Source: Cucumis sativus
Taxonomy: Eukaryota > Streptophyta > Magnoliopsida > Cucurbitales > Cucurbitaceae
DNA length: 64,000 nt
Reading direction: 5' to 3'
Assembly (NCBI RefSeq): GCF_000004075.3
Contig: NC_026661.2
Coordinates: 20,426,307-20,490,306, forward strand
The notes beneath the pieces are model-generated. The model saw nothing but the letters and a program-made list of their open reading frames with translations, made no database searches and had not been told where the DNA came from. The position numbers and the translations under genes were made by a program. This document shows positions 34,644-46,997 of this stretch, piece after piece. Within the stretch, counting starts at the first letter, position 1. Every line of letters begins with the position of its first letter.

Positions 34644-37196
34644 TTAGTCCTCAGTATCTGTATCAATTGGACAAGATCCATCATCTACATTGGCAAGTGG
34701 GTTGAATAAGTGCGAACTAGGATCTGTGCAGCCTAGTACAAGATTAAGATCACAACGGTCACCCTGCAATTGTTATTTATAGTCCATTCTTGTTAGATGT
34801 AGCCTAGACGATGAATTTAGCACGATAAAGAAGTTTCTATATTAAAGTTTTTCCTTACCCCTTCCACAGTAAGATTGCCAATCATTGCACATCTTGTTAC
34901 AACAACGCTTGTATCTGGAAATATCGCTCTGTCACACGCACCTTCTTTACTCAACTCTTCAGCTAGACCCTACCATGTGACATGATAATCGGATTCTGCT
35001 TATTACACTATACTAAACAAAGAATGAAAATGGTGGTGAATATTGATTTATCATTTGAAATGTTTAATATCATATTGTTACCTGATTGAAAAAGTCGATT
35101 GGTTTGTTTTGCCAAGCCTTGGGAACTTGAAACTGCAGTCTGTAAGGACCATCCCAATCGGTACCGTTTGTGAATGAGAAGATCAAGTTTATAGCTGAGG
35201 AATGCCAGGAAAGAAAATGAGGTAAGGAGTGAAACAGTGAAGATAAAGAAGCATAAAATTCTCGTAACGCAACCGACCGTGCTTCGGAATGCATATTTGG
35301 ATGGTGTATATTGGTCCATCAGCTTTGCCTCGATCTTTCCTAAGCATAGCCCTTGGCTCCCCACCACACATTATTGGCTGATTAAACCCTCCTGCAGCAT
35401 AATGTTCAAATAAACATTTAAGTATCAGCTCAAATTGCAGCTTGGGGAAGTCAATTCAAGTCCTTTCAGCGGGCTATATAACTCAAAAGAAAGCTCATAA
35501 CAGTTCAAAATTAATCCAAGTATCTGATTTTTCCCTATTGTTTACTGGTGACATTTCTACAACAATGAATCTGATGGTTTTACATCTAAAAACTGATGAA
35601 GGCATGAACATGAACTACCAGAATACAAGACTGCATATCAGGTATTACCATTAAAAGCAATCCCAAAATCGTCGTTTGGAGCCAGGTTGGTAGCAGCTGG
35701 ATTATAAAAAAGCTTGAGCTTCTCCCCCTATCAAATTATGCAACCCAATGAAGCAGTCTCAGATTATAACCACAAACACATATGCAACAAATCATAACAT
35801 GTGGTATTATGCTTACTGCGGTAGGGGGTAGACCGTTCACAGTTTTCCAGTAAACCGGAGCCTTTCCAAGTTCAAACAAAGTCCAAGATGGAAGTTTGAT
35901 CCTGACGAAGAGTTTGCAAAGGAATCACAACTTCAATTAATTGGTTCTCAGAAGATTGCAATAAACAAAGGGAAAAATTTAGGCTACCAAAACTCAACAG
36001 TGAAATGTTAATGATTTAGTCATACTCTGTCATTTCCTCTGCTGGAGATGCTTCAACAGCCACAGCAGCATTCACCTTCCTCACAGTCCTAAATCTGACA
36101 TCTTTATTGTTCGGAAGGCATTTCGAAAACGACGAACCAGAGATACCAGAACCTGCATCATAAATACCAAAGGAACTGATGTAAAATGATTGTACCGTCA
36201 GTCTCGAGCTTTCTTCCTTTCCTTTAGTTGATGCTGATTAAAATCCTTCTTAAACTTAAAAACACTACGTTCTTCATTCTTCCATTCAAGTCTCACTGAA
36301 TCCCAGCCATTTGATAATGATTTCATTTTAGTTTTTTGTTTCAACATTTATGTGTAAATTTCTTACTATAATTTTTACATTTCTTGAGAAAACATCTAAA
36401 TTCTTAGTTGAACTTGAAAAACTAAAACAAAACTACTATTACGATTTTTGGTTTTAATATAATAATTGTGCTTGTTTCCTTTCATTTTCTTATATCGTTT
36501 TCAAATTTTGGTTTAGTTTTTGAAAATATCGGTAGAAAGCGAATAACAAAGTAGTGTTTATAAGTTAAAATAGGAAAGTAAAAAACCAAATTGTTATGAG
36601 ATGGAGCCGAAACTTATTGCTTTAGTTTGGATTCATCTACAAGAGATCTACAATTAACTATATGTTAAATATTTTCAAAAGATTAAACAATCAAACTTTA
36701 GAGTTTGGTTTTTAAAAAAAGAAAAAAGGAAAAGAAAGAAACTTTAGAGTTTGGGTTCAATCATGGTTTGAAAAATAGTACCATGGCAAGAAAATGGTTC
36801 GAAACTACAAAATCATTGTACTGTCATTTCCTCTTCAATTAATATCAACAACATTCATTAATACCCCATTTCCTTTAGATCGCTTATTCGAAGTCTAAAC
36901 ATAGGATTGCATAATTCATAGGAGTAGCAAGAACATGAATCGGATTCCTCCAATCATGAATCTAAACCAAGAAAGTTGGGGTTCTAATTCCCCATTACTC
37001 AAGAGTCCATTGAGTTAATTAAAATAAGCAAAAGCAAGAAGAGAAAATAGTAGATTAAGAATAAAGTAAAATCACCTAAAGTTCGAGTAGATTGTGGGCA
37101 TGATTCTCCTCTGCGTTGGGTTGTAATGGGGAGAGAAGTTGGAAAGGAAGATGCAAAGATGGGTGCGTTGGTTGCCGCCATTAATGACAGCTTCAA
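34644..37196 (-). CDS. PIFI: PIFI-like chloroplast protein (post-illumination chlorophyll fluorescence increase)
   Basis: Eight exons on the minus strand: 37196-37076, 36152-36026, 35901-35817, 35727-35649, 35391-35278, 35194-35082, 34969-34859 and 34763-34644, giving 289 residues. The first ~75 residues are Ser/Thr/Arg-rich, a plastid transit peptide. The conserved body reads '[18 protein letters not shown]', '[18 protein letters not shown]', '[19 protein letters not shown]', '[20 protein letters not shown]', '[18 protein letters not shown]' and '[19 protein letters not shown]', ending in an acidic tail '[13 protein letters not shown]'. This matches my memory of Arabidopsis PIFI (At3g15840), a stromal protein associated with NDH-dependent chlororespiratory electron flow. 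No catalytic motif is known. A second possible start (Met6, 'MAATNAP') is closer to typical transit peptides; I kept the upstream ATG because it is in frame and nothing separates them. Confidence 0.88.
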
Positions 37197-37292
37197 AGCT
37201 CCGATTCAGAGAGAGATGAAGCTCAGTGAGTCGTTTGAGGCCACAATTTGAAGTGGATAAAAAGATGAAGATTGAAAGAGTTTGATTTTCTG

Positions 37293-37307
37293 TTTATATA
37301 TATATAA
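37293..37307 (-). promoter_or_regulatory. TATA box of the PIFI-like gene
   Basis: On the minus strand this reads TATATATATAAA, about 100 bases before the first ATG at 37196, a normal plant TATA-to-start distance including a short leader. Confidence 0.5.
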
Positions 37308-39466
37308 ACAATAAGGAATGAAGAAGAAATAATTGAATTAGAAACACATAAAAAGAAAGAATGAAAGAAAGAGATGAAATATCTAAACCCAATTTGGATT
37401 AGTAACGATTGCTTCCTAAATATCTTTTAATTTCACTTTCGAAATCTTTGATTTTTTTTTTGGGTATGAAAATGGACACCATTCGTCCGTCAACTTTCAA
37501 CTCTTTAATCACAATTCTTCCACTTTCTTCCTAAAATATCTTCCTCTCCTCTTGTATTCATCTCAATCTCCCCCACATATATGATTTTCTGTTTCCTCTT
37601 ATGATAATATTGATAATAATAATTGTATTCTTAACGTAAATTTGATTTCTCATCTAACCATTGTTGCACTAAAAAAAAAGTTTAAAAGGGTAACATCGAA
37701 GCAAATATTAAAATGATGCCAATTAGTAGAATTCTCGAGGACATTAATATTTTATATATATTTTTAAAAAGTTCAAATATTTATTATTTTAGTAGTATTG
37801 GAATAATTCATCGTCTTATTAGGTTGAGAGTATAACATACTTCGTGTACACTACAATGACCCTTTTATAAAAACCTCTTAAGAACACTACAATGAACCTT
37901 CACAAATTGCTCATAAGTATAGTTAAGCCAAAAATTATCGTTTTCTCTTGTAGTTACATCCAACTTCTTAAGTACCACTAAGTCCTTTAATGAACAATAA
38001 GTAATAGTTTCACTATAACTAAACTCATCTTAGATCATGAGAGGTTGTGGCAACACATTGTTCAAGCCCTAAAATCAGCATTTAAAAGAGCAATTTTTCT
38101 ACTTTATCTATAGAGATGGAGTGAATTTCTTCTTGTATAGTTGTGTTCTTAGATCCCCAATCAGACGAATTTCCAAAATAGTAGACATATTGAGTCGACA
38201 ATATAGGCCACTCTCACCCATGCAAGTCAAAGGATCGTCATTCAGGTCAAGTCACCTATGATCATCTAGGTGAAATGTGGTCTCAACTAGTAACAGTGTT
38301 AATAAGAGAAATTATTCATTTTATGGTCTGGTCTTATACAAACTCTTTATATAGAATACTCTTACTCTAATGTCTCTTGCATGAATGATTAGGATCAAAT
38401 AATTTGTAGCATTTTGGAAAATATATGTAAAATATAATTACAAACTACACGACCACGAGGTTTAGGACATCAATCTAATAGTATACATCAAACATGTTCC
38501 ATTAGTTATTTTTCGAGGCTTAACCTAACAATGGTCGAGCATGTTGATTTGAGTTTGACTCGAGCTAACACTCTTTATTAGGCCCAAAATTAGAACCGTG
38601 GTGCTTTTTTTTTTTTTTTTTTGCCCAAATCCTGTTATTTTCATGACCTTCTTTAAAAAAATCAGCAATAAGAATTTGTATAGTACCAATTTTGATTTTG
38701 AAAATTAAAAGTATGCATCACAATTGATAAAAAGAAAATTTAAACAATTTCAAAATTGATCTTCATCCCTCTACCAATTAAAGTTAGCATCAAAGTGGAA
38801 ACATTTGACCACCCAAATTATTTTTCATTTTTCCAAAGTCAACAATTTCTTGGCCTCCAAAGTCTACAAAACTTTACAGTCATATTGCATTTGCCACCAC
38901 AAATATCAACCAAAAAACTTTAATTAGATCCTTTCTCTTCTTCTATTCATGTTTGACAAAATATAATCAATAACCTTTCTATTTTTACGCTTTAAAATTA
39001 TATAAACAAAAACAATATTTTAACATTTAAAAAACATGTATAGAACTTTTATATAAGATAAGTTAGGTTCATGTTGCTAAATTAATATCGTTTAGGAATA
39101 AATATAATTCTCCCTTTTTGGTATGAGAAGAAAAAGGAAAAAGAAGTAATAATGTAATTAGTTGAGCTAACTCTTTTTTATGTCCTCCTCCTCCTTGAGG
39201 GCCATAACAAAACTTATTCATCAAACCTATGAATTATGATGTATTACAATCAATCATTCTTAATCAAATAATTCCGTTTATGGACCCTAACAACGGACGC
39301 TGCTTACACTCTCATCATCATCACCACCATAATCGGCAATAACTATATTTATTTACTTCCTTCTCCGATTCTCTTCTATTATTCTTATATTACGATTATT
39401 TATAGATTCTGTTTGTTGATTTGTCATCATCCTCACAAATGAGAATGAGAAACCCACCGCTCAATT
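37308..39466. other. Intergenic spacer, possibly with a degraded dispersed repeat
   Basis: No host gene was found. About 37830-38500 has a more even base composition than the flanks and no open frame; it resembles decayed repetitive DNA, but I cannot name a family. A run of about 20 T lies near 38607-38627. The last 250 bases are likely the promoter of the LURP-one-related gene. Confidence 0.4.
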
Positions 39467-39472
39467 TATAAA
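39467..39472 (+). promoter_or_regulatory. TATA box of the LURP-one-related gene
   Basis: TATAAA lies 88 bases before the ATG at 39555, followed by a pyrimidine-rich leader. Confidence 0.6.
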
Positions 39473-39554
39473 TTCCTCCATCCATCTTCTACACTAGTCT
39501 TCTCCTTCACATTCTCTGTTCTTCATTTCCACAAAGTTAATATTGGACAAGAAG

Positions 39555-40871
39555 ATGAAACAATTACCCGTCATCGTGGAGGAAGCTTTTGTGTATGATG
39601 AAGACAAGCATCTCACTGTCATGAAAACTTCTCTCTTCTTTGCAGGCGATGGCTATACTGTCTACGATTGCAAAGGCGAGCTCCTTTTCAGAGTTGATTC
39701 TTACGGTCCAGATGCGCGTGACAAGGATGAAATCGTTCTCATGGACGCCCAAGGCAAGTGTTTACTCACTGTTCGTCGGAAGGTAATGCTAATAATATGC
39801 TTCTCTCTTATATCTTCTTCATTCTTCGTTCTCTTTACTCGATTTCAATCTGTGCTTGATTTTCGAAACTTTTGCTCTGTTCTGGATCTGATTACCGTTC
39901 AGATCACTCTGGTTGTTTTTCTTGTCTTGATTGCTCCGATTTCACTCTGCCCCGTCGCTCCGTGTTAAAATTTTACTCGCGCTAGGCTTTTAAATTTACT
40001 GAACTGTTGAATCGATTTGACTTGGAAATGCGATTCTGGGTTTCCTTTTCTTCAATAGAGTGCGATTCACTGAATCGTGTTCAATCGGATGATTTGGCTT
40101 GGTTAATCGTGATGAATATTCAGAAACATTTGTGAATCTGTGATTCTGTTTTGGTTGTATGTTTTCGACACCGTAGTTCAATTTAAACAATACTAGAAAA
40201 ATCGATGAATAACCGGAAGAAGGGGAAAAAGAAAAAAGAACGAACAGAGGCCACCGGAAGGATTATTTGAAGTTATTAGTGATTAGTTTTTGCTATTTGT
40301 TTTCAAACCCATGTTAGAAAAAAACATTACTAGAAAAATCGATGAATAACTGGAAGAAAAAAAAAACGATGAACAGAAGACGGATTCAGTTTTTGCTGTT
40401 TGTTTTAGACTCCATAGTTAAACATAAACAGTGGTAGAGAAATGGAAGAGTATATAACTGTGAGAAATGACGGAACAGAGGCCGAGTCTACATCACCGGT
40501 GGGAAGGATTCTTAGGGGAGAGAACAGAAGGACAGAAGCCAATCTTCAACGTGAGACGTTCATCAATAATCGGACGGTCAAGCATGACGGTGGAAGTGTT
40601 GAAGGATTCCGGCGATGAGTACCACATCGAAGGGTGTTTCGGTAATCGGCATTGCACGATCTTCGATGCAGCGAAGGAAGCAGTGGCTGAGATTAAACGC
40701 AAAGTAGATGCTACTACAAACGTGGTGCTTGGGAAAGACGTCTTCTCTCTCATAATCAAGCCGGGATTCGATGGTGCCTTCGCCATGGGTTTAGTGCTGG
40801 TTCTTGATCAGATCAACGGTGACTCTTTCGATGATGAGGATACTGAAATGGATCCCACGGCTGATGATTAG
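39555..40871 (+). CDS. LURP-one-related (LOR, DUF567) protein
   Basis: Two exons, 39555-39782 and 40479-40871, joined in phase 0 and giving 206 residues. Signatures are 'SLFFAGDGYTVYDCKGELLF', 'DEIVLMDAQGKCLLTVRRK', 'PSLHHRWEGFLGER' and 'EYHIEGCFGNRHCTIFDAAK', ending in an acidic tail. The LOR family folds like the Tubby C-terminal barrel. LURP1 contributes to defence against downy mildew in Arabidopsis, but most members have no known role. Placement between PIFI-like and MBD genes points to Arabidopsis LOR12 (At3g15810, from memory) as the closest relative. The intron's 3' end contains degenerate copies of the exon 2 acceptor region. The ATG at 39555 precedes 'KQLPVIVEEAF'; no upstream in-frame ATG exists. 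Confidence 0.9.
40156..40478 (+). repeat. Degenerate tandem repeats at the LOR intron 3' end
   Basis: Three imperfect units begin near 40156, 40294 and 40397. Each starts with a TGTTTT-containing stretch, then a GTTNAA..AACA segment, a TAGARAAAT segment and a GGAAGA segment. Units 1 and 3 continue into GAACAGAGGCC followed by CCGG and GGAAGGATT. Unit 3 runs into the true exon 2 acceptor, so unit 1 holds a decoy of the acceptor and exon start with about 15 bases missing. Confidence 0.6.
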
Positions 40872-43509
40872 TCTCTTTCTTTTAGAAATAATTTTGTCCG
40901 TTAAAAGGGAAGCCCGTAGGGGCCAATGCATATCATATGGTTTCTTTCCTTTTTCTTCTTAGTATATATATATATTGTATCGTATATCGTTATTGCTTTA
41001 TAGAGACGTACGGGTAATGATTAGTAAAATACTATGACTAATTTAGTTTAAATTTATTAATTTCGTAACTTTTTAAAAACTAAATTTAGTGTCTAAACTT
41101 TATTTTCACACTAACAAATTTTAAAAAATTACATCACATAACCCTAAAATGTCTCAAAGCACAAAAGTGAGTCTTATTAGCATCATGAACAGATTCATTA
41201 AGGGACTAGTGAGAGCACATGTCTCGAATTAACATATATATATTAAATAATGTTTCATTTAAAACAAAGTCGGGTTAAGATGTACTAGTTGTATCCTATC
41301 TCATAATTACTCACAACTATTTTTATAAAATAGATTTTATTCCAAATATAATAAAATTTATTTCAAACATCAATCATTTCCCTTCATCAAATATTAATTT
41401 TTTTCTCAAATATTAATTTTCTTTTCAAATGTCAATCAATTTATTTATGCAAAGACTCCAAATGTCAATAATGTTGTAAAAAAAAAATTTAAATAAAAGA
41501 AAAAAAACCAAATTAAGATAAAGCTTTAGTTTATTTTCTAGTCGTTTATTATCTAACAAATACTTTTAAAAAATGCAATAAAGTGAGTGATTTAAACTTC
41601 TCTCACGACAATATTTCAAAGATATATTGTTCTTTTTATATATATATATAATTTTTAAATTTACATTTTGCATTACAAAAAATCATGTGAAAATTGATAG
41701 TTTTTTCTCTATTGATACAAAATGCGGTATCAATATATTTTTCTAACATTTTTAGTATGTTTATTATATAGTGTTAGGTGCTCCAATTATAAAACATTTT
41801 AATTAGCAACTAATTGACGTTAATACGAATGTCTGTAGAAAACTTATAAATGTGTTTGAATAGCAATATTAGACAAAGGCAAACATTTAAAACTATACAA
41901 ATAGAAAAATAATAACTGCAATTATTTTTAGTATATAAAAGGTCTTAAAAGTGCAAAAAAAGAAAAGAAAAAAAAAGAAATCTTATAAGTTTGAAACATT
42001 TCTAAAGTAAAAATGTTTGTTATTTGACATTGACGTTTGCTTAATATTATTTATTATACTTTAAAATATTTCTTATACATTTAAACAAATTTTTTAAAAA
42101 AAATTAGAAGATGACTATAGTAATAGTATGGTCATTTATGATTGAATTATTAGATTACTAACTTAGAAGAAACAATACAACAAAAAATGAAAATTATGAT
42201 TGATTGAATTATTGCCCAACCTAACTCCATTACCTTTTTAAAATCTTGGGTTTACTTGTAAACCATTAAATAAAAGTATGGGTGTTTTGTTTTCACCCAT
42301 ACGTATAATCAAATTCCCACTTTATTTTATGACCCCACTCGTTTTCTAAACGTCACACCTATATCTATCGACTTTGGTTGAATAGGAAAACATATCATCT
42401 ACAATGCCCACTCATATATTATTGTCTAAACTTTCATTTTGTATGAATTTGTGACCACATGATCTACTTAATTACATCAATTATTTTGTTTGAATTAACC
42501 GTCTCACTTCTTATTTCAATTTTAATAAATACCAATATGGTTTGCTTACAATTTAGATTCACAACTTAATTATAGATTACTATAATTAGGGAAGATAATA
42601 CATAATTAAGAAAACTTAATACCAATAGTGTCTCCTTGTATGTATGTTTTATATATATGATATGATATCAATATCATTACTTAGTAACACATTTTAGTTA
42701 TTTTTATTAACATTTTCTTATAAAATTGTTTAACAAAAAAGTTGAAGGTAGGCATATCTTTTTCGTTTGTCCATTCATTTGTGGCCACAACCAAAAAGTT
42801 CTTTTGTTGAATTGTAGATAAGATTATTTTTTTTTTTCATTCTTAAATTATATGAAGAATTATAAATTATTTTAAAATTTAGTAACTAAGTTAAAACAAA
42901 ACTTCAATTTCAAAATAAAATTGTAACGTATTTCAAAACGTAGAATGAAGATGAAACTCGACATCTCTTGTTCTTTGTGTATACATAAGTGCTAGTTAAG
43001 CTAAACTCTTTTAATCAAATGAAAACTAAGTGGACCTAAAGATCAAATAGAGATATTTCTTCCCATTTTATTTAGGACATATTTAGTAGGTGTTTTTCAA
43101 ATGAAAAATTGTATTCGAGAACAAAAACATTTAGAAAAAATGAGTTTATAGTATATATATATATATTTTTTGCATATTGTAAATATGACTAAATTAGTGA
43201 TATCAGACAACCATCAAAGGTAGATAGGTCATATTATCATAAATTTTGTTGCTATTTTTGTGAACGTCCATTTTTAAAATTTGAATGGAAAATAGGTACA
43301 AACTACGAAGTCGAGAAACATTAAATAATTATAATTCAACATATATATAAATATATAGGAGTAAATGTAAAAATTTATTGGAGACAAAAACTAGAATTGA
43401 AAAAAAAAATGGAAGAGAAGACACAAATGAAATCCAATCTCACCTAAGTACTAAATATCTCTCAAACTCTCACATGCAATTAATTAAGAAAACTCCATAA
43501 CATATATAT
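40872..43509. other. AT-rich intergenic spacer
   Basis: About 2.6 kb without coding potential, with a TA run near 43155-43168 and many A/T tracts. The left ~150 bases are likely the 3' untranslated region of the LOR gene. No transposon ends were recognised. Confidence 0.5.
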
Positions 43510-45439
43510 CTAAAAGAAGGCCATAACAAGAAGGGCGGAGAAAGTGAGATAAAGGGTTGCCATAAGTGCGTTGGAGGATGAAGGAGACGGTGGTGGCATC
43601 ACCGATGAAGGAGGCGATGATGAAGGAGGCGATGATGAAGGTGGTGGCATCGAAACAGTGGCATTGGCAGCAACGACATTGATGGATAACTTTTGACCAT
43701 TTGAACAATGTGTTCCAACGGTGCAAACAAAGTAATGCATGCCGAGTTCGTCGAGTCTCTCTATCACTGGAGATGTCCTCTCGACATCGTTATCAGAATT
43801 GACAAAATTACATGCATCAAACGACTGTTTTGTTTCCATTTCATGTACGTTGTGGGCATTGGCTGGAAAGTTAAATTCTGTCGAGAAGAAAGAAAAAAGA
43901 AAAGTGTTAAAATCTTATCTTAGTTCCCTTAACTATGTTGTCTTTTTTTTTTCTTTTCAAATCGAGCTTGCTCAATTGACATGTGAGTATGTTAGTAGCC
44001 ACAAACTGAGTCATTCAAATTTTCTAATTTTCAATTACTCTCGAATTAGTTAAAATTTTATTAAAAATCTAAAATGACTCTTAGATTATTTATATTTATT
44101 CTTAATATATAAATTGTATACATAAAAACTCTTTAATTAGTTTTACTTCAAAAGTCTACGTAGTTAAATTATGATCAATTTTAGTGCACGTTATTATTGG
44201 TGTGTGAATATAAATTAATTTGAAAGAATTAAAAGAAAATTAAAACTAAAATGACTCTATTTTTTTTTTTTTATTTATGAAATTTCACTTCATAAATTAT
44301 TTTTAATTAATTAATAAACGCAAAAAGAATTAAATTTTAATAATATTAAAAATAGAAGTGCTTCTCTATGTGACTAAACAAAACAAAATTGGAGCATTTT
44401 GAAAATGTAAGAATTAAATTGAAATCAAATAGCTGAGGTAAATAACCAAATAAAAATCAAATAGTACTAAAAGAAAAGGGTAATTTTTCCACTTTTTTAA
44501 AAGGGTAATTGTAACGAATGGTCATTTGAGAAATAAGAATTAAGGATATAGCAACATTTAAAACATAATTGCAAATATAGCAAAACTTTCACTGATAGAT
44601 TTGTATCACTGATAAACTCGTACGATCTATCGATGATAGACTAATTTTTACAACATGGTCTATCAGTGATAGACTCTATGATTGATAAAGTTTGACAAAT
44701 TTTACTATATTTACAATTTTTTTAAAATGTAGCTATATACTTAATTATTTTAAATTTAATTGCTAAAAATTTGCAACTATCATTTCTTTTAATTTGGCAC
44801 CTTAAGTATGAATGAACTCAAATGAAACTTATGCACGAGGGTTAAAAAAGAAGTTTTTCAAGAAATTTATTTTTGTTTAAATTTATTTTTCTAAAAATGG
44901 TTTAAAATAAATTTAAAAATCTATTTTGAATAATTTTTCAAATGTTTAGTTTTTTTTTCAAAGAACTTATTTTTTAAATTAAATTTGAGAATGTAATTTG
45001 ATGGTGTCACTTTTTTTTTTCAAACGGGATATAAGATTTAAAATATAGTTAACAATACAAAGTTATAGACAAATCAAATTAGTAAATAAAACCATTTTAT
45101 TATTTAGTGAGGTTTTAATGTTAGTTTTTGTGTTTGACGAACTTTTCTAAAATACAATAGAAAAAATGGATTTAGCATCGAAGTCAAGAAAAGAAAGGTG
45201 TAAATATGGACAGAAATTTAACAGTATGGGAGACAGAAAAAGAAAAAAGAAAACTTACGGAGAGAATCGCCAACGCGGAAGGTCTTTCCAGCAGCCCATT
45301 GAGAATAGAAATTGGGGCTCGATGGAACACTCCAACCGGTGTTGTCGCCGACGATATGAACCGTCGACTGAGCGGTGGCAGGGTGAAGAAAAACCACTGC
45401 AATCAAACCCAAAACAAAGGCAACTGATCCGGCGGCCAT
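43510..45439 (-). CDS. CPC: Cucumber peeling cupredoxin precursor (stellacyanin-type phytocyanin)
   Basis: Two exons, 45439-45259 and 43877-43510, joined in phase 1, giving 182 residues. Signal peptide 1-23 ends '..HPATA', and the mature chain begins 'QSTVHIVGDNTGWSVP'. The cupredoxin domain keeps a full type I copper site: His69 ('PANAHNV'), Cys112 ('HYFVCTVG'), His117 and Gln122 ('THCSNGQ'). In mature numbering these are His46, Cys89, His94 and Gln99. The Gln axial ligand defines stellacyanins. A Pro/Ser-rich, arabinogalactan-like stretch follows, then a hydrophobic end ('NALMATLYLTFSALLVMAFF') that looks like a GPI-anchor signal. The mature domain agrees with my memory of the protein purified from cucumber peel, which fixes the species. 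The protein is a small cell-surface redox protein of unknown partner. Its 1381-base intron holds a small inverted-repeat transposon. Confidence 0.95.
44544..44740. mobile_element. MITE with ~42-bp inverted repeats and TTAA target duplication
   Basis: The left end GGATATAGCAACATTT and the reverse complement of the right end GTATATAGCTACATTT start imperfect terminal inverted repeats of about 42 bases. Both continue as AATTGYAAATATAGYAAAA with one single-base length difference. TTAA stands directly outside each end (44540-44543 and 44741-44744). The 197-base element has no open frame; the middle contains GATAGA/TATCA palindromic motifs. It sits in the intron of the cupredoxin gene. TTAA duplication is typical of piggyBac-type DNA elements, but no transposase is present to assign a family. 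Confidence 0.7.
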
Positions 45440-45526
45440 GGATGAGGATGTTGTAAAAAATATAAAGAATAATATAGAGGGGTGTGGGAAATGAAATTGA
45501 GGAAGTATGAGTTTGTTAAATGGGAA

Positions 45527-45686
45527 TTTATAGAGAGAGGGAGTTAAAAGGGGGTATGTATAATAATGGAAATAAAGTAGATAAATATTGGGAAAATGGG
45601 GAGGAAGAAAGGGAAGGCAGTGAACAGTGATGGAAGAAGGGAAGAGGAAAGTGGTGATGATGTTGTTGTTGTTTGTGAATAGTCAA
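45527..45686 (-). promoter_or_regulatory. CPC promoter: TATA box and W-box
   Basis: On the minus strand, TATAAATT begins at 45532, about 90 bases before the start codon, and TTTGACT (W-box core TTGAC) lies at 45687-45681, about 245 bases upstream. The same pair recurs before the other phytocyanin genes here. Confidence 0.5.
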
Positions 45687-45689
45687 AGG

Positions 45690-46997
45690 AGACTGCGTCC
45701 AAGTTGGGATGGGTCTTTGGAAGGGTTGGAGAATAATAAGTTTGTGGAAGAAAATTCAAATGCCCCAATTAATGGTTTGTCTCCTTCTCTACTTCATCTC
45801 TCTTAGCTTAAACATTTCAAACCCTCCTCTTTCTTTTTTCTTCTTCTTTTTCCCATTTGTCACCAACGACGTATTCTGAAGTCTATTGGGAAGACGTATT
45901 TTCCATCATTTTATGCTACGCCTCACACATGTGTTTTAGATTTATGTCTATTGTATTCATATAAATTTAATTTTTTTTATATGTTTAATATGTCTTTGAA
46001 ATGTTAAATCTAAGTATTAAAATTAAATTTAATTGAAATTATTTTTATGACAAAATTGTCGAAAGTATTTATAAATATAGAAAAATATCATATACATTAC
46101 TACTCTCTATATCTATCATCACATAAACAAGCATAGGCTATAATATAATATTTTGTTCTATTAATAAATATTTTAGTTCATTTTGATATATTTAAAAATA
46201 TCCCAAAATGTATTACCTAGTATCCAATAATTTTATAAATGTATTTTTTATAAAAATGAAATAATGCACTTTTTTATATATAAAGAGGCACTTGTAAAAA
46301 TAGCAACAAAAAAAAAAAATGATAATAGGATCCACGTCACTACATATATTTTTTAAATTGTAAAAGTAAAATTTAAAAGTCGATTACCTCCTAATAGTTA
46401 TGTGATAAAACTATTTTTTTATAAATTTTTTTGTAATATAATGCAATTTACTTTCTTTAAAATAATTAATGTACATATTAGTAGCAGAAATCAAAATTTT
46501 AACAAACTTATACCTCACCTAACATATGATTTAATTTTCTCTATCCTTATTGTGTTAAAAAAATGTCCGATTAATCACAAAGTTAGAAAAAGTAAATATG
46601 TTTGAAACTATGAGATAACTCAATTTTAAATAATCAAATGTAGCTCATGAAAGAAAAGTCAAAAGTTATAGATTTGACTGGGACACGTGTCGTTGTTTCC
46701 CTTACTATATCCGTCCACGTTGGGTATTCTCTATTTTTTTCAGCTCTCACTCATGTTTTTTCTTTTCACCAGTTTTTATGTAGTTTGCTTTTACACTTGA
46801 AATGCTTTTAGAAGGTCAAATTACCATTAATTTAAGATGATTATTAAACACGATCAACTAACAAACACATCATTGATCAATTTGTACTCTACAGTCTACA
46901 CCCCATGAAGTTGAAAAATATCAAAATACAATATATATATATCATAAACGCTTACTAAAATGTAACAAATATATAAAACCTCCCCAAAAATTTCCAT
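45690..46997. other. Spacer between CPC and the next phytocyanin gene
   Basis: AT-rich with no coding potential. A short dispersed repeat lies at about 46291-46381 (described separately). Confidence 0.5.
46291..46381 (+). repeat. Short dispersed repeat, copy 1
   Basis: Shares AAAAATAGC, then TGATAATAG, GTCACTACAT and TAAATTGTAAAAGTA, in the same order and spacing, with 51017-51100. It probably belongs to a small non-autonomous element; ends were not defined. Confidence 0.4.
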
